Assembly: GCF_009712475.1 (NCBI RefSeq)
Contig: NZ_VCJO01000018.1
Coordinates: 1-64,000, forward strand
From: Micromonospora sp. CP22
Lineage (GTDB): Bacteria > Actinomycetota > Actinomycetes > Mycobacteriales > Micromonosporaceae
DNA length: 64,000 bases
Direction: 5' to 3'
The notes beneath the pieces are model-generated. The model had not been told where the DNA came from. It worked only from the letters and a program-made list of their open reading frames with translations, and searched no databases. The position numbers were made by a program, and so were the translations under genes. Within the stretch, counting starts at the first letter, position 1, and every line of letters starts with the position of its first letter. Positions 41,756-50,608 of the stretch are shown here, piece after piece.

Positions 41756-42232
41756 ATGACCGCACCCGCCCGCCTGTCCCCCGGAGACCCCGCGCCCGGA
41801 TTCAGCCTGCCCACCGACACCGGCGGGCAGCTCACCCTTGCCGACCTGCACGGCCGCAAGATCATCCTGTACGCCTACCCCGCCGCGATGACTCCCGGCT
41901 GCACCAAGCAGGCGTGCGACTTCCGCGACTCGTTGGCCTCGTTGCAGGCCGCCGGATACGAGGTGGTCGGTATCTCGCCGGACAAGCCGGAGAAGCTGGC
42001 GAAGTTCCGCGAGCGGGACGCGATCACCTTTCCGCTGGTCGCCGACACCGACAAGACGGTGTTGACCGCCTACGGCGCGTACGGCGAGAAGCAGATGTAC
42101 GGCCGCACCGTCACCGGCGTGATCCGCTCCACCTTCGTCATCGACGAGCAGGGCCGGATCGAACGGGCGCTCTACAACGTCAAGGCCACCGGCCACGTCG
42201 CCAAGCTGCGCCGCGACCTCGGCCTGGACTGA
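41756..42232 (+). CDS. bcp: Thioredoxin-dependent thiol peroxidase (Bcp/PrxQ)
   Basis: A 158-aa peroxiredoxin that reduces peroxides and lipid hydroperoxides with thioredoxin-derived electrons. The peroxidatic cysteine is C49 in MTPGCTKQAC, and the resolving cysteine C54 is five residues later, the standard PrxQ arrangement. The start MTAPARLSPGDPAPGFSLP and the STFVIDEQGRI strand are family-like. The length is normal. It is a single gene, divergent from the metal transporter operon. Confidence 0.93.
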   Translation: MTAPARLSPGDPAPGFSLPTDTGGQLTLADLHGRKIILYAYPAAMTPGCTKQACDFRDSLASLQAAGYEVVGISPDKPEKLAKFRERDAITFPLVADTDKTVLTAYGAYGEKQMYGRTVTGVIRSTFVIDEQGRIERALYNVKATGHVAKLRRDLGLD

Positions 42233-42343
42233 GTCGTCGTCGCGCCGCGTCCGTCGTCTCGGCCGGAAGGCGCGACGGCCGGCTCATCCCGAGGGAGGCC
42301 GGGTTCGCCCCGGCCGGGGTTCGCTCTAGAATCACTCAGGCCA

Positions 42344-42431
42344 GCGGGAGTGGCGGAACTTGGCAGACGCGATAGGTTTAGGTCCTATTGTCCGAAAGGA
42401 CGTGGGGGTTCAAATCCCCTCTCCCGTACCA
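42344..42431 (+). tRNA. tRNA-Leu (anticodon TAG)
   Basis: A long-variable-arm tRNA beginning GCGGGAGTGGCGGAACTTGG. The anticodon stem ATAGG/CCTAT encloses TTTAGGT with anticodon TAG. The variable arm is GTCCGAAAGGAC, the T-arm GGGGGTTCAAATCCCC, and the acceptor end CTCCCGTA is followed by an encoded CCA. Confidence 0.94.
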
Positions 42432-42485
42432 GCAGCAATCCCTGCCAGACCGGCTCCCCAGGTTGTCGAAAGCCCGGCCACGATC

Positions 42486-43493
42486 TCAGCCGCAGCCGGG
42501 TGAGGGGGCGGGGGCAGCAGCGACCGCCTCGACCGCGCTCGGCTCGGCCGAGGCGGTCGCACCGTCCGTCACCGTGGCCGACGGCGTCGGCCGGGCCGAG
42601 GCACGGGTCGACGCGCTGGCCGACGGTGACGGACGCGCCGACGGTGAACTGGTAGCCGCGACCGACCCACTGGAACCGCCCCCGTACATCCGGACGGAGC
42701 TGCGCTGCACCTGGCCCGGCGCCATCTTGATGCCGGTGGCGGTGACCCGGTGGCCCCGGGTGTCGGTCACCCGGATCTGGTACGGGCCCGGCCCGGCCCC
42801 GGAGTCGATCAACCAGTAGTTGTAGCTCTCCCGAGCCGCTGACCGCCACGCACCCGAACTGCCCTGGCGCACCTCGACCGAGCGCAGCGGGTTGCCGTGC
42901 CCGGCGACCAGCACCGCGAACCACCACTGCGACGCGCCCTCCTTGATCCGGAAGGTGAGCGGGCCGGACAGCGGCGGGTCGACCACCAAGCGGTGGCTGA
43001 CGTCGACGACACCCTGGACCGGGTCGGCGATGCGGGCGAAAGCCTCCCGGGACAGGTCGATGTGGCCGGGCGGGCACTCGGGGCACTGGTCCATCACCAT
43101 CACCCGCACCGTGCCCTTCGGCCCGGTCACGTCGAGATACCCGCCGCAGGCGGCACCGTCGGCGTACTCCGAGGGGCCGAGCGCGACGTACCGCCGGTCG
43201 GCCGGTGCGGCGGGGTAGGAGCAGTTCCCGCCCGCGCCCTTCGAGTCGTAGAAGGTCGCCTTTCCCTTGTGGAGGGTGCCGGCGGCCGGCGGAGCGAGCA
43301 GCACGTCGGCGGCCGGCAGCGCGACAGCGGGACGGACCAGTGCGGCGCAGGCCGGAGCGGCACCGGACTGGAGAGCGAGGCTGAGCCCGACGACCGTGGC
43401 GAGCACGGCGACGGCCCCGCCAGCCAACCAACGACGCGGTGGAAAACGCCGGATCGGAGTCTGGGCGGCAGGGCCGTCGGTTCCGTCGGTCAC
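42486..43493 (-). CDS. Expansin-like (EXLX1-type) secreted protein
   Basis: A 335-aa protein with an N-terminal membrane/signal segment at about 24-44. The double-psi beta-barrel domain starts GKATFYDSKGAGGNCSYP and contains VMVMDQCPECPPGHIDLSRE, with the conserved aspartates of bacterial expansins. A second beta domain (WWFAVLVAGHGNPLRSVEV and onward) corresponds to the cellulose-binding D2 domain. The C-terminus is a Ser/Thr/Ala/Pro-rich tail of about 75 residues ending PSPGCG. Bacterial expansins loosen plant or cell-wall polysaccharide without hydrolysis. It is a single gene, and its stop is 58 bp past the tRNA-Leu gene. Confidence 0.85.
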   Translation of the reverse strand: MTDGTDGPAAQTPIRRFPPRRWLAGGAVAVLATVVGLSLALQSGAAPACAALVRPAVALPAADVLLAPPAAGTLHKGKATFYDSKGAGGNCSYPAAPADRRYVALGPSEYADGAACGGYLDVTGPKGTVRVMVMDQCPECPPGHIDLSREAFARIADPVQGVVDVSHRLVVDPPLSGPLTFRIKEGASQWWFAVLVAGHGNPLRSVEVRQGSSGAWRSAARESYNYWLIDSGAGPGPYQIRVTDTRGHRVTATGIKMAPGQVQRSSVRMYGGGSSGSVAATSSPSARPSPSASASTRASARPTPSATVTDGATASAEPSAVEAVAAAPAPSPGCG

Positions 43494-43588
43494 GTGCAGA
43501 CATGCTGCCCGAGCGTCAGCCGCCCGAACAAGCGAGCTAAGCGAAAGCTAATGAAGAGGTTCGTCGCGGCGGCGCGTCGCCACCCCGG

Positions 43589-44407
43589 TCAGTCGAGCAG
43601 CTCCACCGGGTCACCGAGCCGCACCCGGCCCGCCTCCAGCGGCACCAGGTTGAGTCCGAACAGGAGCTTCCGACCGATGTTGCGGTGCCGGGCGAGGGTA
43701 CGCAACGGCTCACGGCCGCGTACCCCGGTCTCCTGGTCGGTGGTGATGACCAGGCAGCGTGCCGACGGACCGGCGGCGCGGAACCGGACTCCTCCGATGC
43801 GTAGGCCGCGTCCGGGCCAGTCGTCCTCCGCCCAGGCGGCAGCACCGTCGACCACCAGGTTGGGCCGGAAGCGGGTCATCGGCACCGGCTGGGCACCGCT
43901 CGCGTCGAGCCAGTCGCCGAGCGCGGCCAGCGACGCCGTGTTGGTCAACAACACCGGGTACGCGTCGGCGAAGCTGACCTGGTCACCGGGGTCGTACTCC
44001 CTCTCGCCCCGGGGGATGTGCCGAGCCGGCCGGGCGAGCCGAACCAGCCGGACCGGCCGACCGAGCACGTCGGTGAACCAGGCGTCGGCGACCGGACCGG
44101 CAGGCAACGCGTCGACCCGCAGCACCCGCCGCCGAAAGGTCCGCACCGGCACCGGCGTGACGTCGGTCGGCTCCGGCACCACCAGGTCGGAATGGCCGTC
44201 GGCGTGCAACAGCAGCCCCTCGGGGCCGGGCCGGGCGTGCACCCGGACCAGCGACGCGAGGTCACGCTGGGTGATGCCGATTCCCTCGTCGTCGACGAGC
44301 ATCCAGCGTCGGTCCCCGTCCAGGCCCCACGGCCGTACCCCGGCCTCGTCGTGCACCAGGCCGTGACAGCCCTTCACCGGATAGGTGCTGATCCCGCTCA
44401 ACCGCAC
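43589..44407 (-). CDS. MOSC-domain protein
   Basis: A 272-aa protein with an N-terminal MOSC beta-barrel (LSGISTYPVKGCHGLVHDEA, then GLDGDRRWMLVDDEG) and a C-terminal MOSC domain (TRFRPNLVVDGAAAWAEDDW, and FRAAGPSARCLVITTDQETG). The conserved cysteine in the ARCLV segment is the expected ligand or sulfur-carrying residue. MOSC proteins bind the molybdenum cofactor and act in N-hydroxylated compound reduction or sulfur transfer; the precise substrate is unknown. GTG 44407 starts the family-like sequence, four bases past the methyltransferase stop, so the two genes may be co-transcribed. Confidence 0.88.
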   Translation of the reverse strand: MRLSGISTYPVKGCHGLVHDEAGVRPWGLDGDRRWMLVDDEGIGITQRDLASLVRVHARPGPEGLLLHADGHSDLVVPEPTDVTPVPVRTFRRRVLRVDALPAGPVADAWFTDVLGRPVRLVRLARPARHIPRGEREYDPGDQVSFADAYPVLLTNTASLAALGDWLDASGAQPVPMTRFRPNLVVDGAAAWAEDDWPGRGLRIGGVRFRAAGPSARCLVITTDQETGVRGREPLRTLARHRNIGRKLLFGLNLVPLEAGRVRLGDPVELLD

Positions 44408-44411
44408 CCGG

Positions 44412-45245
44412 TCACCATGCCACGCCGATGCCGTCCCCGGGGTACCAGTGGTTCGCCGGGGTCTCCCGATAGGCGAGGAACCGCCGCCCGGTGCGCTCCG
44501 CGTGCTCGGCCAGCACATTGGTGTGGGTGACGTTGTCGGTGAGCAGCATCGCCCCCGGAGCCAACTTCGGCTCGACCGCGGCGAACTCGCGCCGCTCGTA
44601 GGCACGGCTGTGGTCACTGTCGTGCAGGAACAGGTCGACCGGCCGGTCCAGCGCGGTGATCGACTCGACCGAGTCGCCGATCACCAGGTCGATCACCTCC
44701 GACCAGGGCGCGGTGCGGGCTAGATACCCGGCCTCGGGGTTGATGTCGATGGAACTGACCCGACCGGGGTGCCCCTCGGCGGCATTGCGCAGCAGCGCGG
44801 CGGCCAGTACGCAACTGCCCAGCCCCTTGTCGACGCCGGTCTCCACGATGTGCTTCGGTCGCCGAGCCCGGACGATGGCGTACCAACCGATGCGGCGGGC
44901 GTACCGGACCTGCTGGTCGGCCAGACCACGCCGGGCCGCGCCCGCGATCGTCGAACGGATGTGCTCCCGCAACGCGTCGTCCGACTCGATCTCGTTGAGG
45001 TACCCACGGACCTGCTTGACCGGCAGTTCGCAGACCACACTGACGAACCAGGCGAGATGGTTACGACTGAGCTTGGTCAGCTCATACGTGTAGTTGTGAT
45101 GCTCCCGCGAGGCCACCAGCCAGCGAGCCGAGGTGCGCAGCACCTTCGCGTCGTGCCGGGCGACAGTGACCAGGCGCTTCGGGAAAGCGGCGACGGAGGC
45201 GAGGCGGGTGCGGGCGATCGCCCGCCGCAGCTTGACGGCATCCAC
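44412..45245 (-). CDS. Class I SAM-dependent methyltransferase
   Basis: A 277-aa protein with a helical N-terminal region of about 120 residues and a Rossmann-type methyltransferase of the Methyltransf_24 type. SAM-binding is indicated by HIVETGVDKGLGSCVLAAAL, with the acidic loop SIDINPEAGYLART, then DLFLHDSDHSRAYERRE and GAMLLTDNVTHTNVL. The pattern is like TylF/CmcI-related sugar or small-molecule methyltransferases. GTG 45245 is used. It lies at the edge of the polysaccharide locus and is divergent from the LCP gene, so methylation of a surface sugar is possible but unproven. Confidence 0.8.
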   Translation of the reverse strand: MDAVKLRRAIARTRLASVAAFPKRLVTVARHDAKVLRTSARWLVASREHHNYTYELTKLSRNHLAWFVSVVCELPVKQVRGYLNEIESDDALREHIRSTIAGAARRGLADQQVRYARRIGWYAIVRARRPKHIVETGVDKGLGSCVLAAALLRNAAEGHPGRVSSIDINPEAGYLARTAPWSEVIDLVIGDSVESITALDRPVDLFLHDSDHSRAYERREFAAVEPKLAPGAMLLTDNVTHTNVLAEHAERTGRRFLAYRETPANHWYPGDGIGVAW

Positions 45246-45457
45246 CGCTGCGTTCTACCAGACCCAGGGAGCCAGTTGGGTGACTCTCGCGCCTCACCAC
45301 CAGGCAACTCGTTGAATACCTCGTCTGATGCGCAATCGGGCAATCTACTTCCAACCAGACGTGATGGCGACGACGCGGGTCCACTTCACACCAGTGGTGG
45401 GGTGCGGCCCGACCTGCGGGTGCACGCCCGAAACGTGAAATCAGTAGCATCACCGGC

Positions 45458-46534
45458 ATGTCAAGTGGTGAGCAGGCGGGGAACTCGGCGGACACCCCGC
45501 CGTCGGGGGGCACCGAGGTTACGGAGACGAACGCGGAGGACACCGCACCGCAGCCTGTGCGGCGACGCCGGTGGCTCCGGTTCACGCTGATCGGCCTGCT
45601 GGTGCTTGCGCTGGTCGGTGTCGGCGGAACGGTGGCTGCCGGGCTGTACCTACGCTCGATGGAGTCCGATATCGAGCGAGTCGACGCGTTCGACGGCGTG
45701 CCGGAGGAGACCCGGCCGGAGGTCGTGGCGACCGGTGCGGTGAACATCCTGGTACTGGGCAGTGACTCCCGCGACCCGGAGAGCACCGGTGGTTCCCGAG
45801 CCGACACGATCATCCTGGCCCATCTACCCAAGGACCGCTCCAGCGCACAGCTCATCTCCATCCCCCGGGACACCTGGGTTCCGGTACCTCGATCGAAGGA
45901 AGGCCGGGGCGGTCGCGACGCGAAGATCAACGCGGCCTATGCCTGGGGTGGCGTGCCGCTGATGGTGCAGACCGTGGAGCAGTTCACCAAGGTACGCGTC
46001 GACCATGTGGTGATGGTCGACTTCGCCGGATTCAAAGAGATCATCGACGCCCTCGGCGGCATCGAGATCGACTCGGAGAAGGAGTTCACATCCATCCACC
46101 CGCCTTTCCGCACCTTCCGGAAGGGATCACAGCGGATGGACGGCGCGACGGCTCTGGACTACGCACGCCAGCGCAAGCAGTTCCCGGACGGGGATTTCGC
46201 CCGCATCAGGCACCAGCAGCAGGTGATCCGGGCAATCATGGAGAAGGCCACCTCAGGCGGCCTGCTCACCAACCCGGCGAAGCTCAACTCCTTCCTACAA
46301 GCCACCTCGGACAGTCTGTCCGTCGACCGGGATCTCTCCCTGCTGGACATGGCCACCGAGAACCGCAACCTGCGCAGCGGAAACCTGTTCTTCCTGACCA
46401 CCCCGACGAAGGGCACCGGACGGGTCGGGTCGGAAAGCGTGGTCTTCGCCGACCTGGAACGGTCCCGCGCCCTCTACGAGGCGGTTCGCGACGACGCGGC
46501 CCAGGAGATCATCGCCCGTGCCGATCGGAGGTAG
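45458..46534 (+). CDS. LytR-CpsA-Psr (LCP) family glycopolymer ligase
   Basis: A 358-aa LCP protein that transfers lipid-linked glycopolymers to peptidoglycan or another acceptor. A cytosolic N-terminus rich in Thr/Glu is followed by one membrane helix at about 41-62 and the extracytoplasmic LCP domain: NILVLGSDSRDPES with the conserved Asp/Arg, DTIILAHLPKDR, SIPRDTWVPVP, and ATALDYARQRKQFPDGDFAR. All typical arginines are present. It is divergent from the methyltransferase gene and ends before a bidirectional hairpin. Its position suggests it attaches the polysaccharide made by the minus-strand genes. Confidence 0.92.
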   Translation: MSSGEQAGNSADTPPSGGTEVTETNAEDTAPQPVRRRRWLRFTLIGLLVLALVGVGGTVAAGLYLRSMESDIERVDAFDGVPEETRPEVVATGAVNILVLGSDSRDPESTGGSRADTIILAHLPKDRSSAQLISIPRDTWVPVPRSKEGRGGRDAKINAAYAWGGVPLMVQTVEQFTKVRVDHVVMVDFAGFKEIIDALGGIEIDSEKEFTSIHPPFRTFRKGSQRMDGATALDYARQRKQFPDGDFARIRHQQQVIRAIMEKATSGGLLTNPAKLNSFLQATSDSLSVDRDLSLLDMATENRNLRSGNLFFLTTPTKGTGRVGSESVVFADLERSRALYEAVRDDAAQEIIARADRR

Positions 46535-46545
46535 TCCGACGCCAC

Positions 46546-46570
46546 GCCACCCGCCACGTAGGCGGGTGGC
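46546..46570. terminator. Bidirectional hairpin between LCP gene and sugar transferase
   Basis: GCCACCCGCC and GGCGGGTGGC form a perfect 10-bp stem around ACGTA, 12 bp past the LCP stop and 31 bp past the convergent sugar transferase stop. Likely terminator for both. Confidence 0.7.
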
Positions 46571-46600
46571 GGGCCGCGGACGTGCTCGGTCCGGCACCGC

Positions 46601-48154
46601 TCAGTAGGCGCCGCGCCGGGCAAGGACCACCCTGACCGTTCGCCACAGGATGCCCAGGTCGTAGATGAGCGACCAGTTGTCGACGTAGTGCAGGTCCAGG
46701 CGGACGGCGTCGTCCCAACTGAGATCCGAGCGTCCGGAGATCTGCCACAGTCCGGTGATGCCCGGTCGCACCAGCAGTCGCCGGCGCACGTCGCCCTGGT
46801 AGTCGTCGTCCTCGGTGGGCAGTGGCCGAGGACCCACCAGCGACATCTGCCCCATCAGCACGTTGACCAGTTGTGGCAACTCGTCCAGTGACAGCCCGCG
46901 CAGGTGTCGACCGATCGGAGTGACCCGGGGATCATCTTTGATCTTGAACAGTAGGCCGTCGCTCTCGTTGCGGTCGCGCAGGGCTTCCAGGCGCTGCTCG
47001 GCGTCGGTGTACATGGTGCGGAACTTCCACACCTTGAATGCCTTGCCCTGATGGCCGATGCGAGTCTGGCGGAACAGCACCGGGCCGGGGTCGGTCAGCT
47101 TGATAGCCAGCGCGATACCGGCCAGAAGCGGGCTCAGCACGATCAGTCCGACCAGCGCGGCCACCCGATCCATGACGCTCTTGGCCAGGAGAGACAACCC
47201 GGAGATGGTGGGTTCCTCAACGTTGAGCAGCGGCAGTCCCTCGATCGGCCGGACATGGATACGCGGCCCGGTGACGTCGGTGACCTGGGGCACCACCACC
47301 AGGTCGAGACCGGTCCCCTCAAGCTGCCAGGCCAGCTTGCGCAACTCGTACGACTCCAGGCTGGCCGGCCCACAGACGACGATGGTGTCCGCACGCAACT
47401 GCTGCACCAGCGGGACCAGGTCCCAGCCCACGTACACCGGCACCGGCGCGTTGACGCGCTCGCCCGCTCGCGGATGCTGCGGCAGGTGAATGGCGACCGG
47501 TCGCAGCCCCGCACCCGCGTTGCGGGTGACCACCTCGTGCACGGCCAACGCGTCAGCCAACCGCCCGACCAGCAGCACCTTCTGGGAGGCCCGCTGGTGC
47601 ACCCGGCGGATCCGCCGCAACACGACCCGGGCCACGAACCGCACGAACACCGTGTAGACCAGCAGACCCACGATGATGGCGGCGACTGTCGCCCGGGAGA
47701 CGTCCTTCTTGAAGCCGAGAGCGAGGAAGGAGACGGCGGCGGCCATGGCGATGTTGGCCCGCACCACCCGGTTGAGTTCCTCGGTGCCACGGCCGAGGGC
47801 CCGCCGGTCGTACGCGCCGGCGCCAGCCAGGATCGTCAACCACAGCAGGGGTACGCCGAGGTTTGCCACCAACGCAAAGGTGGTCACCGCGTCACCGAGG
47901 ACCCGCTCGTCCCAGAACCCGGCGTCAGCGTCCTCGAAGAGCGCCACAACCGTTCGACTCGCCGCCACCGCGGCGACGAAGTCGAGTACGACCAGGCAGG
48001 CCGCGTACCGACGTCGCCACTTCGCCCGTGGGGCGACCGGACGGCCGAACACTGAACGCGGCATCCCGTTCGACGGCGGTGTGATCACGCCGAGGTCCGG
48101 GTCGAACCTCGGCGAGGGTACGACGGTCGCCAGGATCTGAGTGTGCGCGGACAC
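46601..48154 (-). CDS. Polyprenyl-phosphate sugar transferase (exopolysaccharide priming enzyme)
   Basis: A 517-aa enzyme of the exopolysaccharide polyprenyl glycosylphosphotransferase family, which loads the first sugar phosphate onto undecaprenyl phosphate. There are four to five N-terminal membrane helices, a CoA-binding-like domain (KVLLVGRLADALAVHEVV), a further helix (VAALVGLIVLSPLLAG), and the catalytic C-terminal domain with GPVLFRQTRIGHQGKAFKVW, KFRTMYTDAEQRL, LRGLSLDELPQLVNVLMG and GRSDLSWDDAVRLDLHYV. GTG 48154 has AAGGA upstream; a longer frame starts at 48268. It is the last gene of the minus-strand polysaccharide group. Confidence 0.92.
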   Translation of the reverse strand: MSAHTQILATVVPSPRFDPDLGVITPPSNGMPRSVFGRPVAPRAKWRRRYAACLVVLDFVAAVAASRTVVALFEDADAGFWDERVLGDAVTTFALVANLGVPLLWLTILAGAGAYDRRALGRGTEELNRVVRANIAMAAAVSFLALGFKKDVSRATVAAIIVGLLVYTVFVRFVARVVLRRIRRVHQRASQKVLLVGRLADALAVHEVVTRNAGAGLRPVAIHLPQHPRAGERVNAPVPVYVGWDLVPLVQQLRADTIVVCGPASLESYELRKLAWQLEGTGLDLVVVPQVTDVTGPRIHVRPIEGLPLLNVEEPTISGLSLLAKSVMDRVAALVGLIVLSPLLAGIALAIKLTDPGPVLFRQTRIGHQGKAFKVWKFRTMYTDAEQRLEALRDRNESDGLLFKIKDDPRVTPIGRHLRGLSLDELPQLVNVLMGQMSLVGPRPLPTEDDDYQGDVRRRLLVRPGITGLWQISGRSDLSWDDAVRLDLHYVDNWSLIYDLGILWRTVRVVLARRGAY

Positions 48155-48230
48155 GATCTTCCTTTCACCGGACCTCATATGCGAGGCAGCAAGGACGGCG
48201 GGAACGTCTGCCCTGGATTCCGGACGAGGT

Positions 48231-49445
48231 TCAGTTGGTGGTAGGGCTGGCCCTGTCGGTGCCGGCATGCCTACCGAGTTCGTCGATCAACGCCTGGTGA
48301 GCGGGTTTCGGCGCGAGATTGCCATCGAAGAGGCAGGCCGCGCCATACCCGCGGTGGTAGCCGGGTATCCAGCTACGTGCGTCGGTGAAGCCCCACACGG
48401 TGAAGGACACACACGCCGGCACCGTGAGGCACGACCTCAGCACCTGCCGGTAGACCGCCGCCTGCCGCTCGAGCTTCTCTGGCGTCGTCGGAAGCTCGAC
48501 CCTGACGTCAAGCTCGGTGATCGCCACCGACACTCCCACGTCCGCGAAGCGACGCAGGTTCCCGGTGAGATCGCGGGGTGGCTGGTCCCAGGCGATATGG
48601 CTCTGGAATCCCACACCGTCCACTGGCACCCCTTCGCGGCGCAGTTCCTTCACCAGCTTAAGTAGAGCGTCGGCCTTCCTGGTGCGCCCCTCGATGCCGT
48701 AATCGTTGATGAACAGGCGCGCTCCAGGGTCGGCCGCGTGCGCCCAGCGGAATGCGTCGGCGATGTACCTGCGACCCAGCTTGCGTAGGAACAGTGTCTC
48801 CCGCAGCGAACCGTCCTCGTCCAGTACCTCGTTGACGACATCCCAGGCCCACACCCGGCCCCGGTAACGGGACACGACCTCGGTCACGTGGTCCCGCAGT
48901 TCCGTCCGGAGCCGCTCCGCCGGCCAGTCCGGCGACACCCAGGTCGGCACATCGCTGTGCCACACGAGGGTATGCCCGTACACCGCCTGACCGTGGCGCT
49001 CGGCGAACTCGATCAGCTGATCCGCGCCGGGCCACGCGTACACACCGGGCAGTGGCTCCAGGTTCCGCCACTTCATGGCGTTCTCGGTGGTCACGGCGTT
49101 GAACTCGGCACCGAGCAGCGAACTGTAGGCCGGATCCAGGCTGAGGCTGCGACCATCGACTGCCGAGCCGATCCGCATTCCCGGCGGCGTCAGTTCCCGG
49201 AGAGTCTTGCGGCCCGGTGCCGCCGGCTCGGATGCCACCGGCTGCGCGTCGGCCGCTCCGGCCGCCTCACCACCGCGCGACTTGACCACCAGCGCGAAAC
49301 CGGCCGCCAAGAGCGCTGCGATCACCACCGCCAGTGACACCAGCACGGCAGCTAGCCGGAGCGTTCCGGGCCAGCCGGGAGGTGGCCGCACCGAGTTCGC
49401 GGGTTGCCGCGCAACGTCGCTCCGGGTGGGGATCTGGTCGATCAC
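48231..49445 (-). CDS. Membrane-anchored GH10 glycoside hydrolase
   Basis: A 404-aa protein starting at a GTG that overlaps the pyruvyl transferase stop (GTGA). After a short cytosolic segment, one membrane helix spans about 30-54. The remainder is a GH10 (endo-1,4-beta-xylanase-type) barrel: VTTENAMKWRNLEP, GHTLVWHSDVPTWV, acid/base E206 in WDVVNEVLDEDG, FINDYGIEG and nucleophile E311 in ITELDVRVEL, then SFTVWGFTDARSWI. There is no carbohydrate-binding module. Because it is membrane-tethered and buried in an exopolysaccharide operon, it may trim or release that polymer rather than digest plant xylan; this is inference. Confidence 0.88.
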   Translation of the reverse strand: MIDQIPTRSDVARQPANSVRPPPGWPGTLRLAAVLVSLAVVIAALLAAGFALVVKSRGGEAAGAADAQPVASEPAAPGRKTLRELTPPGMRIGSAVDGRSLSLDPAYSSLLGAEFNAVTTENAMKWRNLEPLPGVYAWPGADQLIEFAERHGQAVYGHTLVWHSDVPTWVSPDWPAERLRTELRDHVTEVVSRYRGRVWAWDVVNEVLDEDGSLRETLFLRKLGRRYIADAFRWAHAADPGARLFINDYGIEGRTRKADALLKLVKELRREGVPVDGVGFQSHIAWDQPPRDLTGNLRRFADVGVSVAITELDVRVELPTTPEKLERQAAVYRQVLRSCLTVPACVSFTVWGFTDARSWIPGYHRGYGAACLFDGNLAPKPAHQALIDELGRHAGTDRASPTTN

Positions 49446-50608
49446 GTCCGCGCCGATCCGGCGAGCGCCCAGGGCGCCCGGGTGAAGTTCCACCGCGCAC
49501 GCTCGGCGAACTCCTCCCGAGCCAGCCGTGGGACCGCCTGATCGTTGATCATGTCGGCCAGCACCTTCGTCACCTCGACCGGATCCTCCGGCACCCGAAC
49601 CAGTCGTCGCGAGTCCGGCTGGCCGATGTCGTCCAGGAAATCATCGCACTTCTGTTGGTACGGAACGAGAGCGAACGGAACGCCTGCCAGGTACGCGAAG
49701 ACGGCCCCGTGCAGCCGCATATGAAGGCCGAGGTCGCAGCGCTTCATCTCGTCCCAGCACGCTCGCACGCCGTCCCGGGCGGTCACCACACGGACATCGC
49801 AACGCCCGTCGAGGGCACGGCGAAGGCGTTCGCTGACCCGCTCGTCCCCGTGTACGGGGTGAGTGTTGAAGACGAATACCGTCACGTCCACCGGTTCCCT
49901 GTGCACCAGTTCGCGTACCCCGTCGATCAGGGCGTCTTCGCGCCGCCGTACCTGCGGAGCAGCAGCCTCGTAGTCGACCCCGAGCAACGTCACGCCCAGT
50001 CTCGCCCGGGACCCCGACACCGGACCAGACTGCGGCGGCAGGCGCTCCCCGAGCGCTTCTGGCAGCAGCCCTGCGAGGTCTCCGGCGGCGACCAGCGCTC
50101 CGGGATGTCCCGCACTCCGGAGGAGTTCCGCGGACGCCTGGTCGCGTACGCCGATGAACTCGACCTGGCGGAGCACCTCCAGCAGTCGCCGCTGCGCCGC
50201 AGGCGACAGGAACGGCCCGACGGAGACGCCGATCGCGGCCATCGGATGTCCGGAGAGACGGGAGAAGAGGGTGAACAGTCGCTTCTCGCTGAGCGGCCCC
50301 ATGTCCCGGAAGACCGAGCCACCACCGAAGACGACCATCGAGGAGTCGCGCAACAACGCAGCCTTGTTCAACACCCACCCCACGCGGTCCGGCACACTGC
50401 GAGACCGGTACCAGCGTGGGTTCATCCCAGTGAGCTCGGGCGGCAGGTCCACCATGGGTGGTGCCGCGAACACGGGTCGTTCGCTACCCCAGTAGATCCG
50501 ACTGGCCCAGTCGATCACCACACAGAAGGCGTTGTCGCCGACGTTCTCCATCCCGTAGTAGCCGACGACGAGTGGCCGCCGAGCAGCGAGATCGGCTTCA
50601 GGACGCAC
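49442..50608 (-). CDS. Polysaccharide pyruvyl transferase family protein
   Basis: A 388-aa enzyme of the CsaB-like pyruvyl transferase family that adds a ketal-linked pyruvate to a sugar of a surface polymer. The two Rossmann-like halves are seen as VVGYYGMENVGDNAFCVVID and MVVFGGGSVFRDMG at the N-terminus, with LHMRLHGAVFAYLAGVPFAL and VPYQQKCDDFL in the donor-binding half. It starts with GTG inside the end of the flippase gene (11-base overlap), and its stop overlaps the GH10 gene. It probably decorates the exopolysaccharide with acidic pyruvate groups. Confidence 0.88.
   Translation of the reverse strand: MRPEADLAARRPLVVGYYGMENVGDNAFCVVIDWASRIYWGSERPVFAAPPMVDLPPELTGMNPRWYRSRSVPDRVGWVLNKAALLRDSSMVVFGGGSVFRDMGPLSEKRLFTLFSRLSGHPMAAIGVSVGPFLSPAAQRRLLEVLRQVEFIGVRDQASAELLRSAGHPGALVAAGDLAGLLPEALGERLPPQSGPVSGSRARLGVTLLGVDYEAAAPQVRRREDALIDGVRELVHREPVDVTVFVFNTHPVHGDERVSERLRRALDGRCDVRVVTARDGVRACWDEMKRCDLGLHMRLHGAVFAYLAGVPFALVPYQQKCDDFLDDIGQPDSRRLVRVPEDPVEVTKVLADMINDQAVPRLAREEFAERARWNFTRAPWALAGSART

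Noticed and set aside
48231..49445. Secreted plant-biomass xylanase
   Set aside because: The protein has a non-cleaved-looking N-terminal anchor, no binding module and is translationally coupled to exopolysaccharide genes, so a plain biomass-degrading role is not favoured, although the fold is GH10.
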